Below are positions 34,202 to 44,321 of a DNA stretch of 64,000 nt, in pieces (the stretch's first letter is position 1; each line of letters begins with the position of its first letter). This DNA is from Rivularia sp. PCC 7116. GTDB lineage: Bacteria > Cyanobacteriota > Cyanobacteriia > Cyanobacteriales > Nostocaceae. Position numbers and translations under genes: made by a program. The notes beneath the pieces were generated by a model, which saw nothing but the letters and a program-made list of their open reading frames with translations, was not told the DNA's origin and did not search any database. Location of the stretch: positions 2,604,001 to 2,668,000 of the forward strand of contig NC_019678.1 in NCBI RefSeq assembly GCF_000316665.1. Reading direction: 5' to 3'.

Positions 34202-34443
34202 AAAATTAGGTTATCAGCTTTAAGCTTGTAAAAGCTTATATATTTTAATAAATTTTAACGCTCATAGAAATGCTACAAGACATCTTTCCTAAAAAATACT
34301 AATTAAGACATCGGAACAAACTTAAACACAAATCCTCTAATCCCTCACTTCAGATGATTCCGTTTTATTTCTCTAAGTAGATTTATCTTTAACTCTGGCA
34401 AGGTAGTTTTACAAATATTATTATTTAATTCCATCTTCGTAAT

Positions 34444-35562
34444 ATGCAGTTAAAGCTAAAAAATGAACTAGTAAAACAGGAGGTTAAAGCCGCTCTTGCT
34501 GTTGAACCTGCGGAATCTGCGGAAATTGTGGGCTTAATTTATGTCAGCGATGCAACTCCTGGTATTAAGCGTCAGCGCCAAGGCAAAGGGTTTTGTTATT
34601 ACGATGCAGAAGGAAATAAAATCTGTTGCGAAGATGAATTAAATAGAATTAGAGCTCTTGTTATACCTCCAGCTTGGAATGAAGTATGGATTTGTGCCCA
34701 TGCTCAAGGACATTTGCAAGCTACGGGAAGAGATGAAAAGGGACGCAAGCAATATAGATATCACGCACATTGGCGAAAAATCCGTTCTCAAACTAAATTT
34801 AATCGGACGATTGCTTTCGGTTTAGCTTTACCTAAAATTCGGGAAAGAGTACAAAAAGATTTAAGGAAACACGGTTTACCTAAAGAAAAGGTTTTAGCGG
34901 CTACTATAAAGCTCTTGGAAACTACTAAAATTCGCGTCGGTAACGAGCAGTATGCCCAGAGGAATAAGTCGTTTGGCTTAACCACAATGAAAGAGCGTCA
35001 TGTTGATATTTCCGGTTCGCGATTGCGATTCAAGTTTCGTGGTAAAAGTGGTGTAGACCATGATATTGAATTATGCAATCGACGTTTAGCAAAAATCGTT
35101 AAGCGAATTCAAGAATTACCCGGACAAGAGTTATTTCAATTTATTGATGATGATGAGAAACGTCAGTCGATTGATTCAGGCGATGTGAATGATTATCTTA
35201 ATGAAATTACCGATTTAGATTTTACTGCCAAAGATTTTCGTACCTGGTTTGGAACCGTATTAGCAGCGGAAGAACTATATGAAATGGGTGAATTTGAATC
35301 GCAAAAACAAGCCAAGAAAAATATTGTTCGGGCAATTAAAAATGTCGCGCAAGAGTTGGGAAATCGTCCTGCAACTTGCCGTAAATATTACGTTCATCCA
35401 GGAATTTTAGCAGCATATCAAGATGGCTCGCTATCTACTGCAATTGAAAAAATTAATCCAAGCGATAAAGAAAATTCACAAAAAAACTCTCAATTACGTC
35501 CGGTAGAACAAGCCGTATTGAATCTTTTAGAACAACATTTATTAAAAAAGATTGAAAAATAA
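34444..35562 (+). CDS. DNA topoisomerase IB (eukaryotic/poxvirus type), 372 aa
   Basis: The catalytic set of type IB enzymes can be seen: an Arg in TTKIRVGNEQYAQRNKSFGLTT, Lys in KFRGKSGVDH, Arg/His near ITDLDFTAKDFRTWFGTV and the nucleophile Tyr in ATCRKYYVHPGIL. The length fits bacterial type IB proteins. It relaxes supercoils by a 3'-phosphotyrosine link. It starts at ATG 34444, without a clear ribosome site. It stands alone. Confidence 0.85.
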   Translation: MQLKLKNELVKQEVKAALAVEPAESAEIVGLIYVSDATPGIKRQRQGKGFCYYDAEGNKICCEDELNRIRALVIPPAWNEVWICAHAQGHLQATGRDEKGRKQYRYHAHWRKIRSQTKFNRTIAFGLALPKIRERVQKDLRKHGLPKEKVLAATIKLLETTKIRVGNEQYAQRNKSFGLTTMKERHVDISGSRLRFKFRGKSGVDHDIELCNRRLAKIVKRIQELPGQELFQFIDDDEKRQSIDSGDVNDYLNEITDLDFTAKDFRTWFGTVLAAEELYEMGEFESQKQAKKNIVRAIKNVAQELGNRPATCRKYYVHPGILAAYQDGSLSTAIEKINPSDKENSQKNSQLRPVEQAVLNLLEQHLLKKIEK

Positions 35563-35832
35563 TGGTTTGTAATAAATGTCTGATATACTTACAACTATTT
35601 GCGAATATCGCAGTCAGGATAAAATGAAATGATTAGAAATTATATAAATAGAAAATAATATTTAATATCCTTCATATTATAGATTTATTTTTTTATATAA
35701 AGCTTTAATCTACAACATAGTGATATTAAATCAGTTACCAGTGAAGAATCAAAAATTATCAATTTTCACCTCTAGGGTGTGGATAATTCATAAGCAACTG
35801 TTAACTGATAACTTGTAGTTGATAACTGAAAA

Positions 35833-36510
35833 ATGGTTAAACTAAATCTCGAGGTACAAACAGATTTTCTTAAAGCAATTCAAGGTAAAGCAGACGGTGT
35901 TTCATTTCAAGGAAAAGGATTAAAATTACAAGATATTAGCCTTACTGAGTTTCAAATACAAACCGATGAGGTTGATATCAATCCACTTAAGGTTTTATTT
36001 GGCGAAGTTGAATTAAATCAGCCGATAAATGCACAGACTAAAATAGTAGCCAAAGAAGCTGATATTAATCAAGCTTTACAATTAGATTTAGTTCGCCAGC
36101 TATTGCACGATTTTTTTACCTTCCATACCGAAGAATCAATCGTCAGTATCTATCCGCAAAACGTTCAGTTTCGTTTGCCGGGAAATAAGAAAATTCAAAT
36201 AGAAGGAGAAATAATTTTAGATTCAGGTGCAGAAAAAAAGCCTTTAGGTTTTGTAGCAGATGTTCGTCTGGAATCTTTAGAAAAGCCAATCGTGCTTGAC
36301 AGCTTTAAATGCAATACGACCGAAGGAATCGAATTAGAAATTATGGTGGCGTTAATAGATAAAATCCATAAGCTGCGGAAATCGCCTTATTTTAAATTAA
36401 AAGATGCAGCATTCAGAGTTAATACTCTAGAAGTACAAAAAGGTAGTATAATCATTTTGGCACAAGCCCAACTTGCAAAAATTCCCGATAACATACCCTC
36501 TTCGGAATAA
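35833..36510 (+). CDS. DUF2993 (LmeA-like) protein, 225 aa
   Basis: The start VQTDFLKAIQGKADGVSFQG and INPLKVLFGEVELNQPI are typical of DUF2993, a beta-rich lipid-binding-like family. There is no signal peptide here, unlike the actinobacterial members. It starts at ATG 35833, preceded by AACTGATAACT-type repeats. The function is unknown. Confidence 0.7.
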   Translation: MVKLNLEVQTDFLKAIQGKADGVSFQGKGLKLQDISLTEFQIQTDEVDINPLKVLFGEVELNQPINAQTKIVAKEADINQALQLDLVRQLLHDFFTFHTEESIVSIYPQNVQFRLPGNKKIQIEGEIILDSGAEKKPLGFVADVRLESLEKPIVLDSFKCNTTEGIELEIMVALIDKIHKLRKSPYFKLKDAAFRVNTLEVQKGSIIILAQAQLAKIPDNIPSSE

Positions 36511-36610
36511 ATTTTATAAATTGGTTATATGACTGGGGTATGATGTAACTTTTAAAGGTAATTACTAATATAAATTAATCAGTATATTCCATATCCCAAA
36601 AATATTAACT

Positions 36611-38302
36611 ATGCAACAGTATGATGTTGTAATTATCGGTGCAGGGCACAACGGATTAGTTTGTGCTGCTTACTTATTGAAAGCTGGCTACACTGTAGCT
36701 TTATTAGAAAAACGTGCGGTACCTGGTGGTGCTGCCACAACAGAGGAAATTTTACCTAAAGAAGCACCCGGATTTAAATTTAATTTGTGTGCGATCGACC
36801 ACGAATTTATCCACCTCGGGCCAGTTGAAGAGGAATTAGAATTAAAAAAATACGGATTGGAATATTTATATTGCGACCCAGTTGTATTTTGTCCCCATCC
36901 AGACGGAAAATATTTCTTGGGACACAAATCTTTAGACAAAACCTGTGCGGAAATAGCTCGTTATTCTGAGCGCGATGCTGCAAAGTATAAGGAATTTACT
37001 GAATATTGGCAGCGTGCATTAGGTGCAATGATTCCGATGTTCAACGCACCACCGAAGTCAATCTTAGATATTGCTGGTAACTACGATATTACTAAGATAA
37101 AAGATTTGTTTTCAGTAATTGGCTCTCCCTCGAAAACCCTGGATTTTGTACGCAACATGTTAACCAGCGGAGAGGATATTCTCAACGAGTGGTTTGATTC
37201 AGAATTTCTCAAAGCACCTTTAGCAAGACTTTGTGCCGAACTTGGTGCCCCACCTTCACAAAAAACCTTGGCAATTGGTGCGATAATGATGGCGATGCGT
37301 CACAATCCGGGGATGGCAAGACCTCGTGGTGGAACTGGTGCATTAACTAAAGCATTAGTAAATTGCGTCACAAGTCATGGTGGCGTTATTTTTACCGAGC
37401 AACACGTGGAAAAAGTGTTGATTGATGACGGTAAAGCTGTTGGCGTTCGCGTTGCAGGTGGTAAAGAATATCGCGCTAAAGAAGCGGTAATTTCTAACAT
37501 TGATGCAAAAAGATTATTCATGCAAATGATTGATAAGAGCGAATCAGATGCAGCAGATCCAGACTTACATGAAAGGTTGAAGCGCCGTATTGTCAATAAT
37601 AACGAAACCATCCTTAAAATTGACTTAGCATTAAACGAACCGCTACGCTTTGAACACCACGAACACAAAGATGAATATTTAGTTGGTTCAATCTTAATTG
37701 CTGATTCAGTTCATCATGTAGAACAAGCTCATAGCTTGTGTACCTTGGGACAAATTCCCGATGAAAATCCATCAATGTATGCCGTCTTGCCAAGTTATTT
37801 AGACCCAACTTTAGCACCTCCAGGAAAGCATACTTTGTGGATTGAATTCTTTGCTCCCTATCAAATCAAAGATGCTAACGGTACTGGTTTAAATGGTACT
37901 GGCTGGACTGATGAATTGAAAAATAAAGTAGCTGATAGAGTCATAGATAAACTAGCAGATTACGCGCCAAACGTAAAAGATGCAACTATTGCTCGTGCTG
38001 TAGAAAGTCCCGCAGAATTAGGTGAAAGATTGGGTGCTTATAAGGGGAATTACTATCACGTTGATATGACATTGGATCAGATGATTTTCTTCCGTCCCCT
38101 ACCCGAAATCGCCAATTATAAAACACCACTTGAAAACCTGTATTTAACAGGAGCCGGAACCCATCCAGGCGGTTCAATTTCCGGAATGCCGGGACGTAAC
38201 TGTGCTAGGGTATTGTTGCAGAACAAGCAACCCATGCAGATGAGTTTGAAGGATGCAAAAGAAGCGATTACTTCTACATTTGAGTCGATGTTTAAGAAGT
38301 AA
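36611..38302 (+). CDS. crtO: CrtO-type beta-carotene ketolase (FAD-dependent), 563 aa
   Basis: The N-terminal dinucleotide motif is VVIIGAGHNGLVCAAYLLKAG, and the C-terminal CrtI-like motif is YLTGAGTHPGGSISGMPGRNCARVLL. The length and the GATTEEILPKE/AIDHEFIHLG region fit the CrtO ketolase group, which introduces keto groups into beta-carotene to make echinenone and canthaxanthin, rather than CrtI. Neighbouring genes are unrelated. It starts at ATG 36611. A related NAD(P)/FAD oxidoreductase of another specificity cannot be excluded. Confidence 0.78.
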   Translation: MQQYDVVIIGAGHNGLVCAAYLLKAGYTVALLEKRAVPGGAATTEEILPKEAPGFKFNLCAIDHEFIHLGPVEEELELKKYGLEYLYCDPVVFCPHPDGKYFLGHKSLDKTCAEIARYSERDAAKYKEFTEYWQRALGAMIPMFNAPPKSILDIAGNYDITKIKDLFSVIGSPSKTLDFVRNMLTSGEDILNEWFDSEFLKAPLARLCAELGAPPSQKTLAIGAIMMAMRHNPGMARPRGGTGALTKALVNCVTSHGGVIFTEQHVEKVLIDDGKAVGVRVAGGKEYRAKEAVISNIDAKRLFMQMIDKSESDAADPDLHERLKRRIVNNNETILKIDLALNEPLRFEHHEHKDEYLVGSILIADSVHHVEQAHSLCTLGQIPDENPSMYAVLPSYLDPTLAPPGKHTLWIEFFAPYQIKDANGTGLNGTGWTDELKNKVADRVIDKLADYAPNVKDATIARAVESPAELGERLGAYKGNYYHVDMTLDQMIFFRPLPEIANYKTPLENLYLTGAGTHPGGSISGMPGRNCARVLLQNKQPMQMSLKDAKEAITSTFESMFKK

Positions 38303-38343
38303 ATCAAGGTTAAAGGTTGAAGGTCAAAAATAAATAATTGTAG

Positions 38344-38412
38344 GTTGGGTTAGACACGAAAATTAATTTGGACTAATAAAGAAAATTTTGATTAGTCGTG
38401 TCGTAACCCAAC
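38344..38412. repeat. Hairpin element with TTGGGTTA ends
   Basis: GTTGGGTTAGACACGA (38344-38359) and TCGTGTCGTAACCCAAC (38396-38412) form a near-perfect inverted repeat of about 16 bp. It is comparable to 25219-25281 and lies in the 311-bp gap between crtO and the HNH gene. The rest of that gap is AT-rich, with a HIP1 site at 38484. Confidence 0.5.
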
Positions 38413-38613
38413 ATTACTATTGTGAAAAAACAATATTATTCGTAGTTAATCATTGCTAATCATTACACATAGAGTATGTTGTGGCGATCGCCATGAAACC
38501 ATTAAATATTTTAAAGACAACTTTGGCTATTAATCTGTATATAAAAAATTTATAAGCTAGATGTTTGTAATAGTCGTGCGGGAAATAAGGTAAAAATTAT
38601 TTACCTCAGAATA

Positions 38614-39021
38614 TTGAGATTAAAAAATTCATTAATTCATTATTATAAATCTTTAAAAAATAAAATTTTAATTAGCGATAAAAAACGTTGCTGCTATTAT
38701 TTTACAACTGAAGCTAATAGCGGAATTCCTATGACTTATGACCATATTCAACTGCTTTCAAAAGGTGGAAAAACTAGCTTTAAAAATCTTTGTTTAGCTT
38801 GTCGCTCATGTAATGAATTGAAGTCAGATTATACCGAAGCTATGGACCCTTTAACAGGAGAAACTGCACCAATATTTAATCCTCGCACACAAATATGGTT
38901 TGATAATTTTAAATGGAGTCCAGATAGCACAAAGGTTGAAGGTTTGACAGCAATTGGTAGAGCGACAATTGTTGCTCTTAGAATGAACAACGCTGTTATT
39001 GTTGTAGCTAGAAGGCGATGA
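38614..39021 (+). pseudogene. Degenerate HNH endonuclease
   Basis: The middle resembles the cyanobacterial HNH family (PMTYDHIQLLSKGGKTSFKNLCLACRSCNE, then FNPRTQIWFDNFKW and RATIVALRMNN), but the first zinc pair is degraded (CCYYF instead of CxxC), the only starts are weak (TTG 38614) and the C-terminus is shorter than usual. It probably no longer functions. It lies alone. Confidence 0.6.
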
Positions 39022-39131
39022 ACAATTAACAACTGGCATCCTCCTATCGATTGAGTAATGTCATCCTGGCTACAGATGACAAACTATATATAAAACTGAT
39101 GGAATATATGTAGCGTAGCCAATGCAAGACC

Positions 39132-40223
39132 ATGACACAACGGGTTTTAATTTTAGGGGGAAGAGGACGTATAGGTAACAGCGTTGCTCAAGATATAGCC
39201 AAGCATACGCAAGCAGAAATTACTGTTACCGGACGCAAAGCTATAGAAAAGCAGCAAGAAAGCAGTTTCAAACACCTTGCTTTAGATTTAAGCGATACCG
39301 AACGATTACGCGAACTTATTTCTAATAGTGATATTTTGGTTCATTGCGCTGGTCCTTTTCACTACCGAGATACTTCCGTTTTGCAAATCTGCATTGAGCA
39401 AGGTATCAACTATGTAGATGTTAGCGACCATCGTTCTTATACTAGTAAAGTATTAGCGCTTCACGAACAAGCTGCACAAAAAGGTGTAACGGCAATCATT
39501 AATACAGGCATTTTTCCCGGTATTTCTAATAGTATGGTGCGTCAGTGCGTGGAACAATTTGATGAACCAGAAAATATTCATTTGAGTTATGTTGTAGCGG
39601 GTTCCGGTGGCGCTGGTGTTACGGTAATGCGAACTACTTTTCTAGGCTTACAAAATCCTTTTCAAGTCTGGATAAATGGAAAATGGGAAACGGTTAAACC
39701 ATATACGGAGAGAGAAACTGTTGCTTTTCCCGAACCTTACGGAAAAAGTGGGGTTTACTGGTTTGATATGCCCGAAACATTCACTTTACCTAAAGCTTTT
39801 CCCACAGTAAAAAGTGTAATTACTAAGTTTGGTTCAGTTCCCGATTTTTACAACCATTTAACCTGGATAGCGGCAAATATATTCCCTAAATCTTGGATTC
39901 AGAATTCTGGTGGTGTAGAGTTTCTATCTCAAGTGAGCCATTTTATGACTGATGTTTCCGATAATTTCAGCGGTATTGGTGTAGCAATTCGCTCGGAAGT
40001 GGTGGGAATAAAAGATGGTTTAACAAGAAGTTATTGCTCAACTTTAGCTCATGAGAATACCTCAATAGCTGCCGGTTATGGTACGGGTAGTATAGCTCAA
40101 TTGCTACTTGCAAGTAAGTTGAAGAAACCAGGAGTCCATACTGTAGAAGAAGCTTTACCAACAGATTTATTTGCAGAAACGATGCATGAAAGGAATGTAA
40201 AAATTAACCAATACTGGTTGTAG
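39132..40223 (+). CDS. Saccharopine dehydrogenase-like NAD(P)-binding protein, 363 aa
   Basis: An N-terminal Rossmann motif (VLILGGRGRIGNSVAQDIAK) and the saccharopine-dehydrogenase-type region LVHCAGPFHYRD..VLQICIEQGINYVDVSDH are clear. The rest is a family-typical catalytic-like domain. Relatives include lysine-degrading enzymes and enoyl-reductase-like proteins; the substrate is unknown. It starts at ATG 39132. Confidence 0.75.
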   Translation: MTQRVLILGGRGRIGNSVAQDIAKHTQAEITVTGRKAIEKQQESSFKHLALDLSDTERLRELISNSDILVHCAGPFHYRDTSVLQICIEQGINYVDVSDHRSYTSKVLALHEQAAQKGVTAIINTGIFPGISNSMVRQCVEQFDEPENIHLSYVVAGSGGAGVTVMRTTFLGLQNPFQVWINGKWETVKPYTERETVAFPEPYGKSGVYWFDMPETFTLPKAFPTVKSVITKFGSVPDFYNHLTWIAANIFPKSWIQNSGGVEFLSQVSHFMTDVSDNFSGIGVAIRSEVVGIKDGLTRSYCSTLAHENTSIAAGYGTGSIAQLLLASKLKKPGVHTVEEALPTDLFAETMHERNVKINQYWL

Positions 40224-40630
40224 AATCACTCAAGCGGTTTAGTTACTTATGCATCTTCCCATAGAAGGAACTGTTTCATAAACAAGCTTAGGGAGCAACT
40301 CATAATAAGCTGTGGATAATGAATGGGCGGCGTGGATTATTCATTGATTATCTATAAAGCATAATTATAATTGTATACATATAACATAAGATATTTTGAT
40401 AGGGCGGTTTATACGCTTATAAATAGAAAATAAATATGTAATATTATCAATAAGATTGATGAAAACAATGTTTCCCAAAAGAGATTATTACATAATATCT
40501 GCTTGCTGTATCCTCTTCTATTTGAGCCGGATAGCAGTAACTAGTTTAAAAATAGAGCCATTGAAATAAGCGCTTAAGACTCGCTTGTACTTGCCTCATT
40601 GATACTATTAACTTACTATCTGGGTGTTTT
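40224..40630. other. Intergenic region with a possible 33-aa ORF
   Basis: An AT-rich gap. One small frame at 40468-40569 (+) would encode a Cys/Tyr-containing hydrophobic peptide (YYIISACCILFYLSRIAV), but no ribosome site supports it. A palindrome-like GTGGATAATGAATGGGC..GTGGATTATTCATTG duplication lies at 40312-40350. No other structure. Confidence 0.35.
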
Positions 40631-41131
40631 ATGGCTTATTCTGATTGTATTCAACAGAGGCATACAAATTGCATTTCGAGGCTGTTTTCTATTAATTTTA
40701 ATGATTATTGGAAAAAGCGTTTATCTATATTTTCTGGAAATTCACTTGTTTTAATTGTTGATAATGATGCTGATAACTTGCAGTTAACTAAACAAATAGT
40801 CAAGTTATTGGGCTACCGCGCTATTACCGCAAAAGATGGGGAAAGTGCTTTAAAATTAATAGAGAAACATCAATTTGCCTTAGTGTTGTTAGAAGTAATG
40901 TTGCCCGAAATAGACGGTATTAATGTTGCTAGATATTTGAGAGAAAATCAAAATTTAGTTCCGGTAATTGCTCTAACTAGTTTACCCAGCCATATGTTTC
41001 GAGATGAAGCTTTGATGGCAGGTTGTAATGGGTATATTGAAAAACCTTTTCAAATAGAGTATTTAGAAGCTGCGATTAAGCAACTTCTTTTTGTTCCAGC
41101 ATCTTCATTAATTAACCCTGTTAAGCCGTAG
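40631..41131 (+). CDS. Pseudo-receiver domain protein (Asp to Glu at the phosphosite), 166 aa
   Basis: A single response-regulator receiver domain with an N-terminal extension of 38 residues: acidic pocket LIVDNDAD (D44, D46), the switch Thr in IALTSLP (T116) and Lys in IEKPF (K138). At the phosphoacceptor place stands Glu88 (LVLLEVMLPEIDG; normally LLD). Glu often mimics the phosphorylated form, so it may be constitutively on or not phosphorylatable. There is no output domain. It overlaps the 3' end of the antiporter gene by 11 bp (convergent). Confidence 0.8.
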   Translation: MAYSDCIQQRHTNCISRLFSINFNDYWKKRLSIFSGNSLVLIVDNDADNLQLTKQIVKLLGYRAITAKDGESALKLIEKHQFALVLLEVMLPEIDGINVARYLRENQNLVPVIALTSLPSHMFRDEALMAGCNGYIEKPFQIEYLEAAIKQLLFVPASSLINPVKP

Positions 41132-42398
41132 ATTTGATTTTACTCGCAACATGTTTGTTATACCAACTCATTAATGGAGTTGCGCTAACCCCATGTAGCA
41201 GTACTGAAGCAACAACAGTAGTATAAGTTATCCAAGAAATTTGTTCGGCTAATGCTCCTTTTAAGCCGTTATCAAGAGCATAGGCAAGATAGTATAAAGA
41301 ACCAACTCCACGTATACCAAACCAACCGAATAACCAGCGCTTCTGGGGATACATTTTTTGATTTTGTGGATTTTTGATAGTACGTTTACCAATTGTACTA
41401 ATGAAGACTCCCAAAGGTCTAATTACCAAGAAAAGAAATAAAATTATTAGAATTGATTGAGATGCAAAATCAACTACTGGTTGATATAGTAAAATCGTTC
41501 CTAGCAGTAAAATTGTTCCTATTTCTAGAAGCTTCTCTACTTGCTCGATAAATTCTAATTGCGCTGATGGTTTTTCTGAGTTATGGTAACTTTTTTGCAT
41601 TACTAAACCAGCTATAAATACTGCTAAAAAACCATAGCCATTGACAACTTCTGTTAGAGAATAGGTGAGAAAAACAGCGCTTAAAGCGATAAAATCTTCC
41701 ATCAAGTCGTCTACGGGATGACGTTCTTTGATTTTCATATCCAGCCAGACTATAGCTTTAGCAACGATAAAGCCCATAATAATGCCAGTACCAATCGCCC
41801 AAATTAAATCTACTCCTACCCAGGATTTAATCCAATTATCCCAATTATTATCTTTAAGAGCATAAAGACCAAAATATACGAAAGGGAAAGCTAAGGCATC
41901 ATTTAATCCACCTTCGCTAGTTAAACCAAAACGTAATTCATCGTTATCTTTTGTATCTTTTAACTGTATAGCAGAAGCTAAAACCGGGTCAGTAGGAGCT
42001 AAAATTGCTCCTAATAAAATTGCCGTACCCCATTCCATTCCTAAAAAGAATTTCCCTACAGCAGCAATTGCAAAAATTGATATCGGCATCAAAATTGTGA
42101 TGAGCCGAATTGTAATACTCCAAGCACTTAATTTTAAAGGACGAGCAATTTTTAAACCGCAACCAAATACAGATATAATAACTACTAATTCTGTTAACCG
42201 TTTGAGTAATTCAACATTAAATATACCGTCGTGACGTAATTCAATTAAACCAAAACCATAAGGTCCAATTGCAATGCCAACTATTAAATAAATAATGGCA
42301 TAGGAAAAAGGCGATCGCGAAATTACACCAGAACCCAAAGTAACAAAAAGCAAGAGTAAACCAACGACAAGTAGATTCAGAATATAAACATCCACCAT
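41121..42398 (-). CDS. Cation:proton antiporter, CPA1 (NhaP-like) type, 425 aa
   Basis: About 12 membrane helices with the CPA signature ILAPTDPVLASAIQLKD (ion-binding Asp) and SEGGLNDALAFPFVY, typical of Na+/H+ antiporters of the NhaP group. It exchanges monovalent cations and protons across a membrane; whether the plasma or thylakoid membrane is not visible. It starts at ATG 42398. The long regulatory tail is absent. Confidence 0.85.
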   Translation of the reverse strand: MVDVYILNLLVVGLLLLFVTLGSGVISRSPFSYAIIYLIVGIAIGPYGFGLIELRHDGIFNVELLKRLTELVVIISVFGCGLKIARPLKLSAWSITIRLITILMPISIFAIAAVGKFFLGMEWGTAILLGAILAPTDPVLASAIQLKDTKDNDELRFGLTSEGGLNDALAFPFVYFGLYALKDNNWDNWIKSWVGVDLIWAIGTGIIMGFIVAKAIVWLDMKIKERHPVDDLMEDFIALSAVFLTYSLTEVVNGYGFLAVFIAGLVMQKSYHNSEKPSAQLEFIEQVEKLLEIGTILLLGTILLYQPVVDFASQSILIILFLFLVIRPLGVFISTIGKRTIKNPQNQKMYPQKRWLFGWFGIRGVGSLYYLAYALDNGLKGALAEQISWITYTTVVASVLLHGVSATPLMSWYNKHVASKIKSTA

Positions 42399-42580
42399 AG
42401 AATTGTTACTCCTCCTATTACGACATAATTCTGTTAGTTTAAGAGCAAAACTAATAATTATGTATCACCCGCAGGTAGACTTGATGAAGCAGCATTATGT
42501 ACCAATTGAGTAAATTAAATGTAACCAAAAGCAGTTAAAAATCGTTAGGCTGATACTATAAGTATTTTTGAGTGGTAGCG

Positions 42581-43945
42581 ATGGAACAGGTAAAAGGACC
42601 AAAAACTCCTAAATTTGCTCAATTGATTGAGTGGATTTTCAACCCGTTGCAGATGATGGAAAAATCTGCGAAAGCTTATGGAGATAAATTTAAATTATTC
42701 TTAGTTGGCGATAATCCCTCAGTATTTGTCCACCATCCCCAAGCCATTAAAGAAATTTTTACCGCCAGCCCTGATAAATTTGATTCTGGGAGAGGAAACC
42801 AAATAATTGCATCTTTACTAGGAGAACAATCTCTAGTTTTGCTCGACGGTAGCCAGCATCAACGTCAGCGCAAATTATTAACGCCACCGTTTCATGGAGA
42901 CAGAATGAAATCCTATGGTGATTTGATTTGTAAAATCACCGAAGAAGTAATTAGTGATTGGAAAATTGGCGAACCTTTTGCAGTTCGCACTTCCATACAA
43001 GAAATTTCGCTTAGAGTTATTTTGCAAGCGGTATTCGGACTTAATGAAGGGGAACGTTACGACGAAATCAAGCAGTTAATCGCTTCAGTATTAGATGTAT
43101 CCGGTTCTCCTTTACGGGCTATGCTAGTATTCGTACCTTTGCTACAAAAAGATTTAGGTGCTTGGAGTCCCTGGGGTCATTTTCTAAGACAGCAAAAGCG
43201 ATTAGATGATTTGCTGTACGCCGAAATTGAAGAACGCAGAGATAACCCGGATGCATCTCGTGAGGATATTTTATCTTTAATGATGGCTGCAAGGGATGAA
43301 CAAGGGCAGCCAATGACAAATAAAGAAATCCGCGATGAGTTGATGACTTTATTAGTCGCAGGGCACGAAACTACTGCTTCATCATTAACTTGGGCATTTT
43401 ACTGGATTCATCATCTTCCTGAAGTTAAGGAAAAACTATTAGCAGAGTTAGATAAAGTTGATACAAGTGATGATTTGAGCTTAATTGCTAAATTACCTTA
43501 TCTAAATGGAGTTTGTGCCGAAACATTACGCATTTATCCCATTGCTTTAATTGCTTTTCCCCGAATTAACAAAGCGCCAATTAAAATAATGGATTGCGAA
43601 TATCCCGCAGAAACATGGTTAACACCTTGTATTTATTTAACCCATCATCGCGAAGATTTGTATCCAGAACCAAAACAATTTAAACCAGAAAGATTTATTG
43701 AGAAACAGTATTCACCTTACGAATATTTACCCTTCGGAGGTGGCAATCGTCGCTGTATTGGTATGGCGTTTGCCCTGTTTGAAATGAAACTAGTATTAAC
43801 AACAGTTTTGCAAAAATTAGACTTAGCTATAGTTAACAACCAAGAAGTTAAACCAACTCGTCGCGGAGGTACTTTGGCACCTTCAGATGGTAAATGGTTG
43901 GTAGCAACTGCAAAAAGAAATATGAAAGTAAAAGTAGAGGTTTGA
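42581..43945 (+). CDS. Cytochrome P450, CYP110-type, 454 aa
   Basis: P450 hallmarks: the I-helix LLVAGHETTASSLTWAF (oxygen-activating Thr), the ETLRIYP ExxR motif and the heme loop FGGGNRRCIGM with the axial Cys. The N-terminus (PKTPKFAQLIEWIFNPLQMMEKSAKAYG) resembles CYP110, a family common in filamentous cyanobacteria and implicated in fatty acid or alkane oxidation. It is soluble. I chose ATG 42581 over the in-frame GTG three codons before. Redox partners are not adjacent. Confidence 0.85.
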   Translation: MEQVKGPKTPKFAQLIEWIFNPLQMMEKSAKAYGDKFKLFLVGDNPSVFVHHPQAIKEIFTASPDKFDSGRGNQIIASLLGEQSLVLLDGSQHQRQRKLLTPPFHGDRMKSYGDLICKITEEVISDWKIGEPFAVRTSIQEISLRVILQAVFGLNEGERYDEIKQLIASVLDVSGSPLRAMLVFVPLLQKDLGAWSPWGHFLRQQKRLDDLLYAEIEERRDNPDASREDILSLMMAARDEQGQPMTNKEIRDELMTLLVAGHETTASSLTWAFYWIHHLPEVKEKLLAELDKVDTSDDLSLIAKLPYLNGVCAETLRIYPIALIAFPRINKAPIKIMDCEYPAETWLTPCIYLTHHREDLYPEPKQFKPERFIEKQYSPYEYLPFGGGNRRCIGMAFALFEMKLVLTTVLQKLDLAIVNNQEVKPTRRGGTLAPSDGKWLVATAKRNMKVKVEV

Positions 43946-44321
43946 TATCATGTTGGGTTAAACAGTTATCATATCTGTGGGGGTTGGTAATTGGTAATTG
44001 GTAATTGGTAATGGGTAATAAATAACTATTGAAACCTTCAAGGAATAGTAATTAAAACGGTGTAAACACAAGTTTCTGAGTTTCTTTAACACCGTTTAAA
44101 TCCCCCTAACCCCCCTTAAGAAAAGGAGAATAACTGGTTCCCAGTCTCTGGCTGGGAACAGATTTTAAGAGGCTCTGCCTCTAGTCTAAGCAAGGTGAGG
44201 CAGAGCCTCGTGAACTGTATTCCCAGGTAGAACCTGGGAACAAGAAATACAGATTAACCTCACCCCCTTTCCCTCTCGAAGTCATCGGAGAGGGGTGAGG
44301 TAATAGTGTATTTAACCGGCG
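43946..44321. repeat. Gap with TTGGTAA repeats and two palindromic repeat elements
   Basis: TTGGTAA units (43987-44020) are followed by a repeat element (44135-44242) with three hairpins (TTCCCAG/CTGGGAA, GAGGCTCTGCCTC and TCCCAGG/CCTGGGA), related to 59265-59368. After it comes CCTCACCCCC with GAGAGGGGTGAGG (44257-44301), related to the unit at 62158-62195. No gene. Confidence 0.7.

Noticed and set aside
40468-40569. 33-aa hydrophobic frame before the pseudo-receiver
   Set aside because: No Shine-Dalgarno sequence and no recognisable family.
42305-42320. HIP1 site as regulatory site
   Set aside because: GCGATCGC occurs in many places in the window, both inside genes and between them, and has no specific role here.
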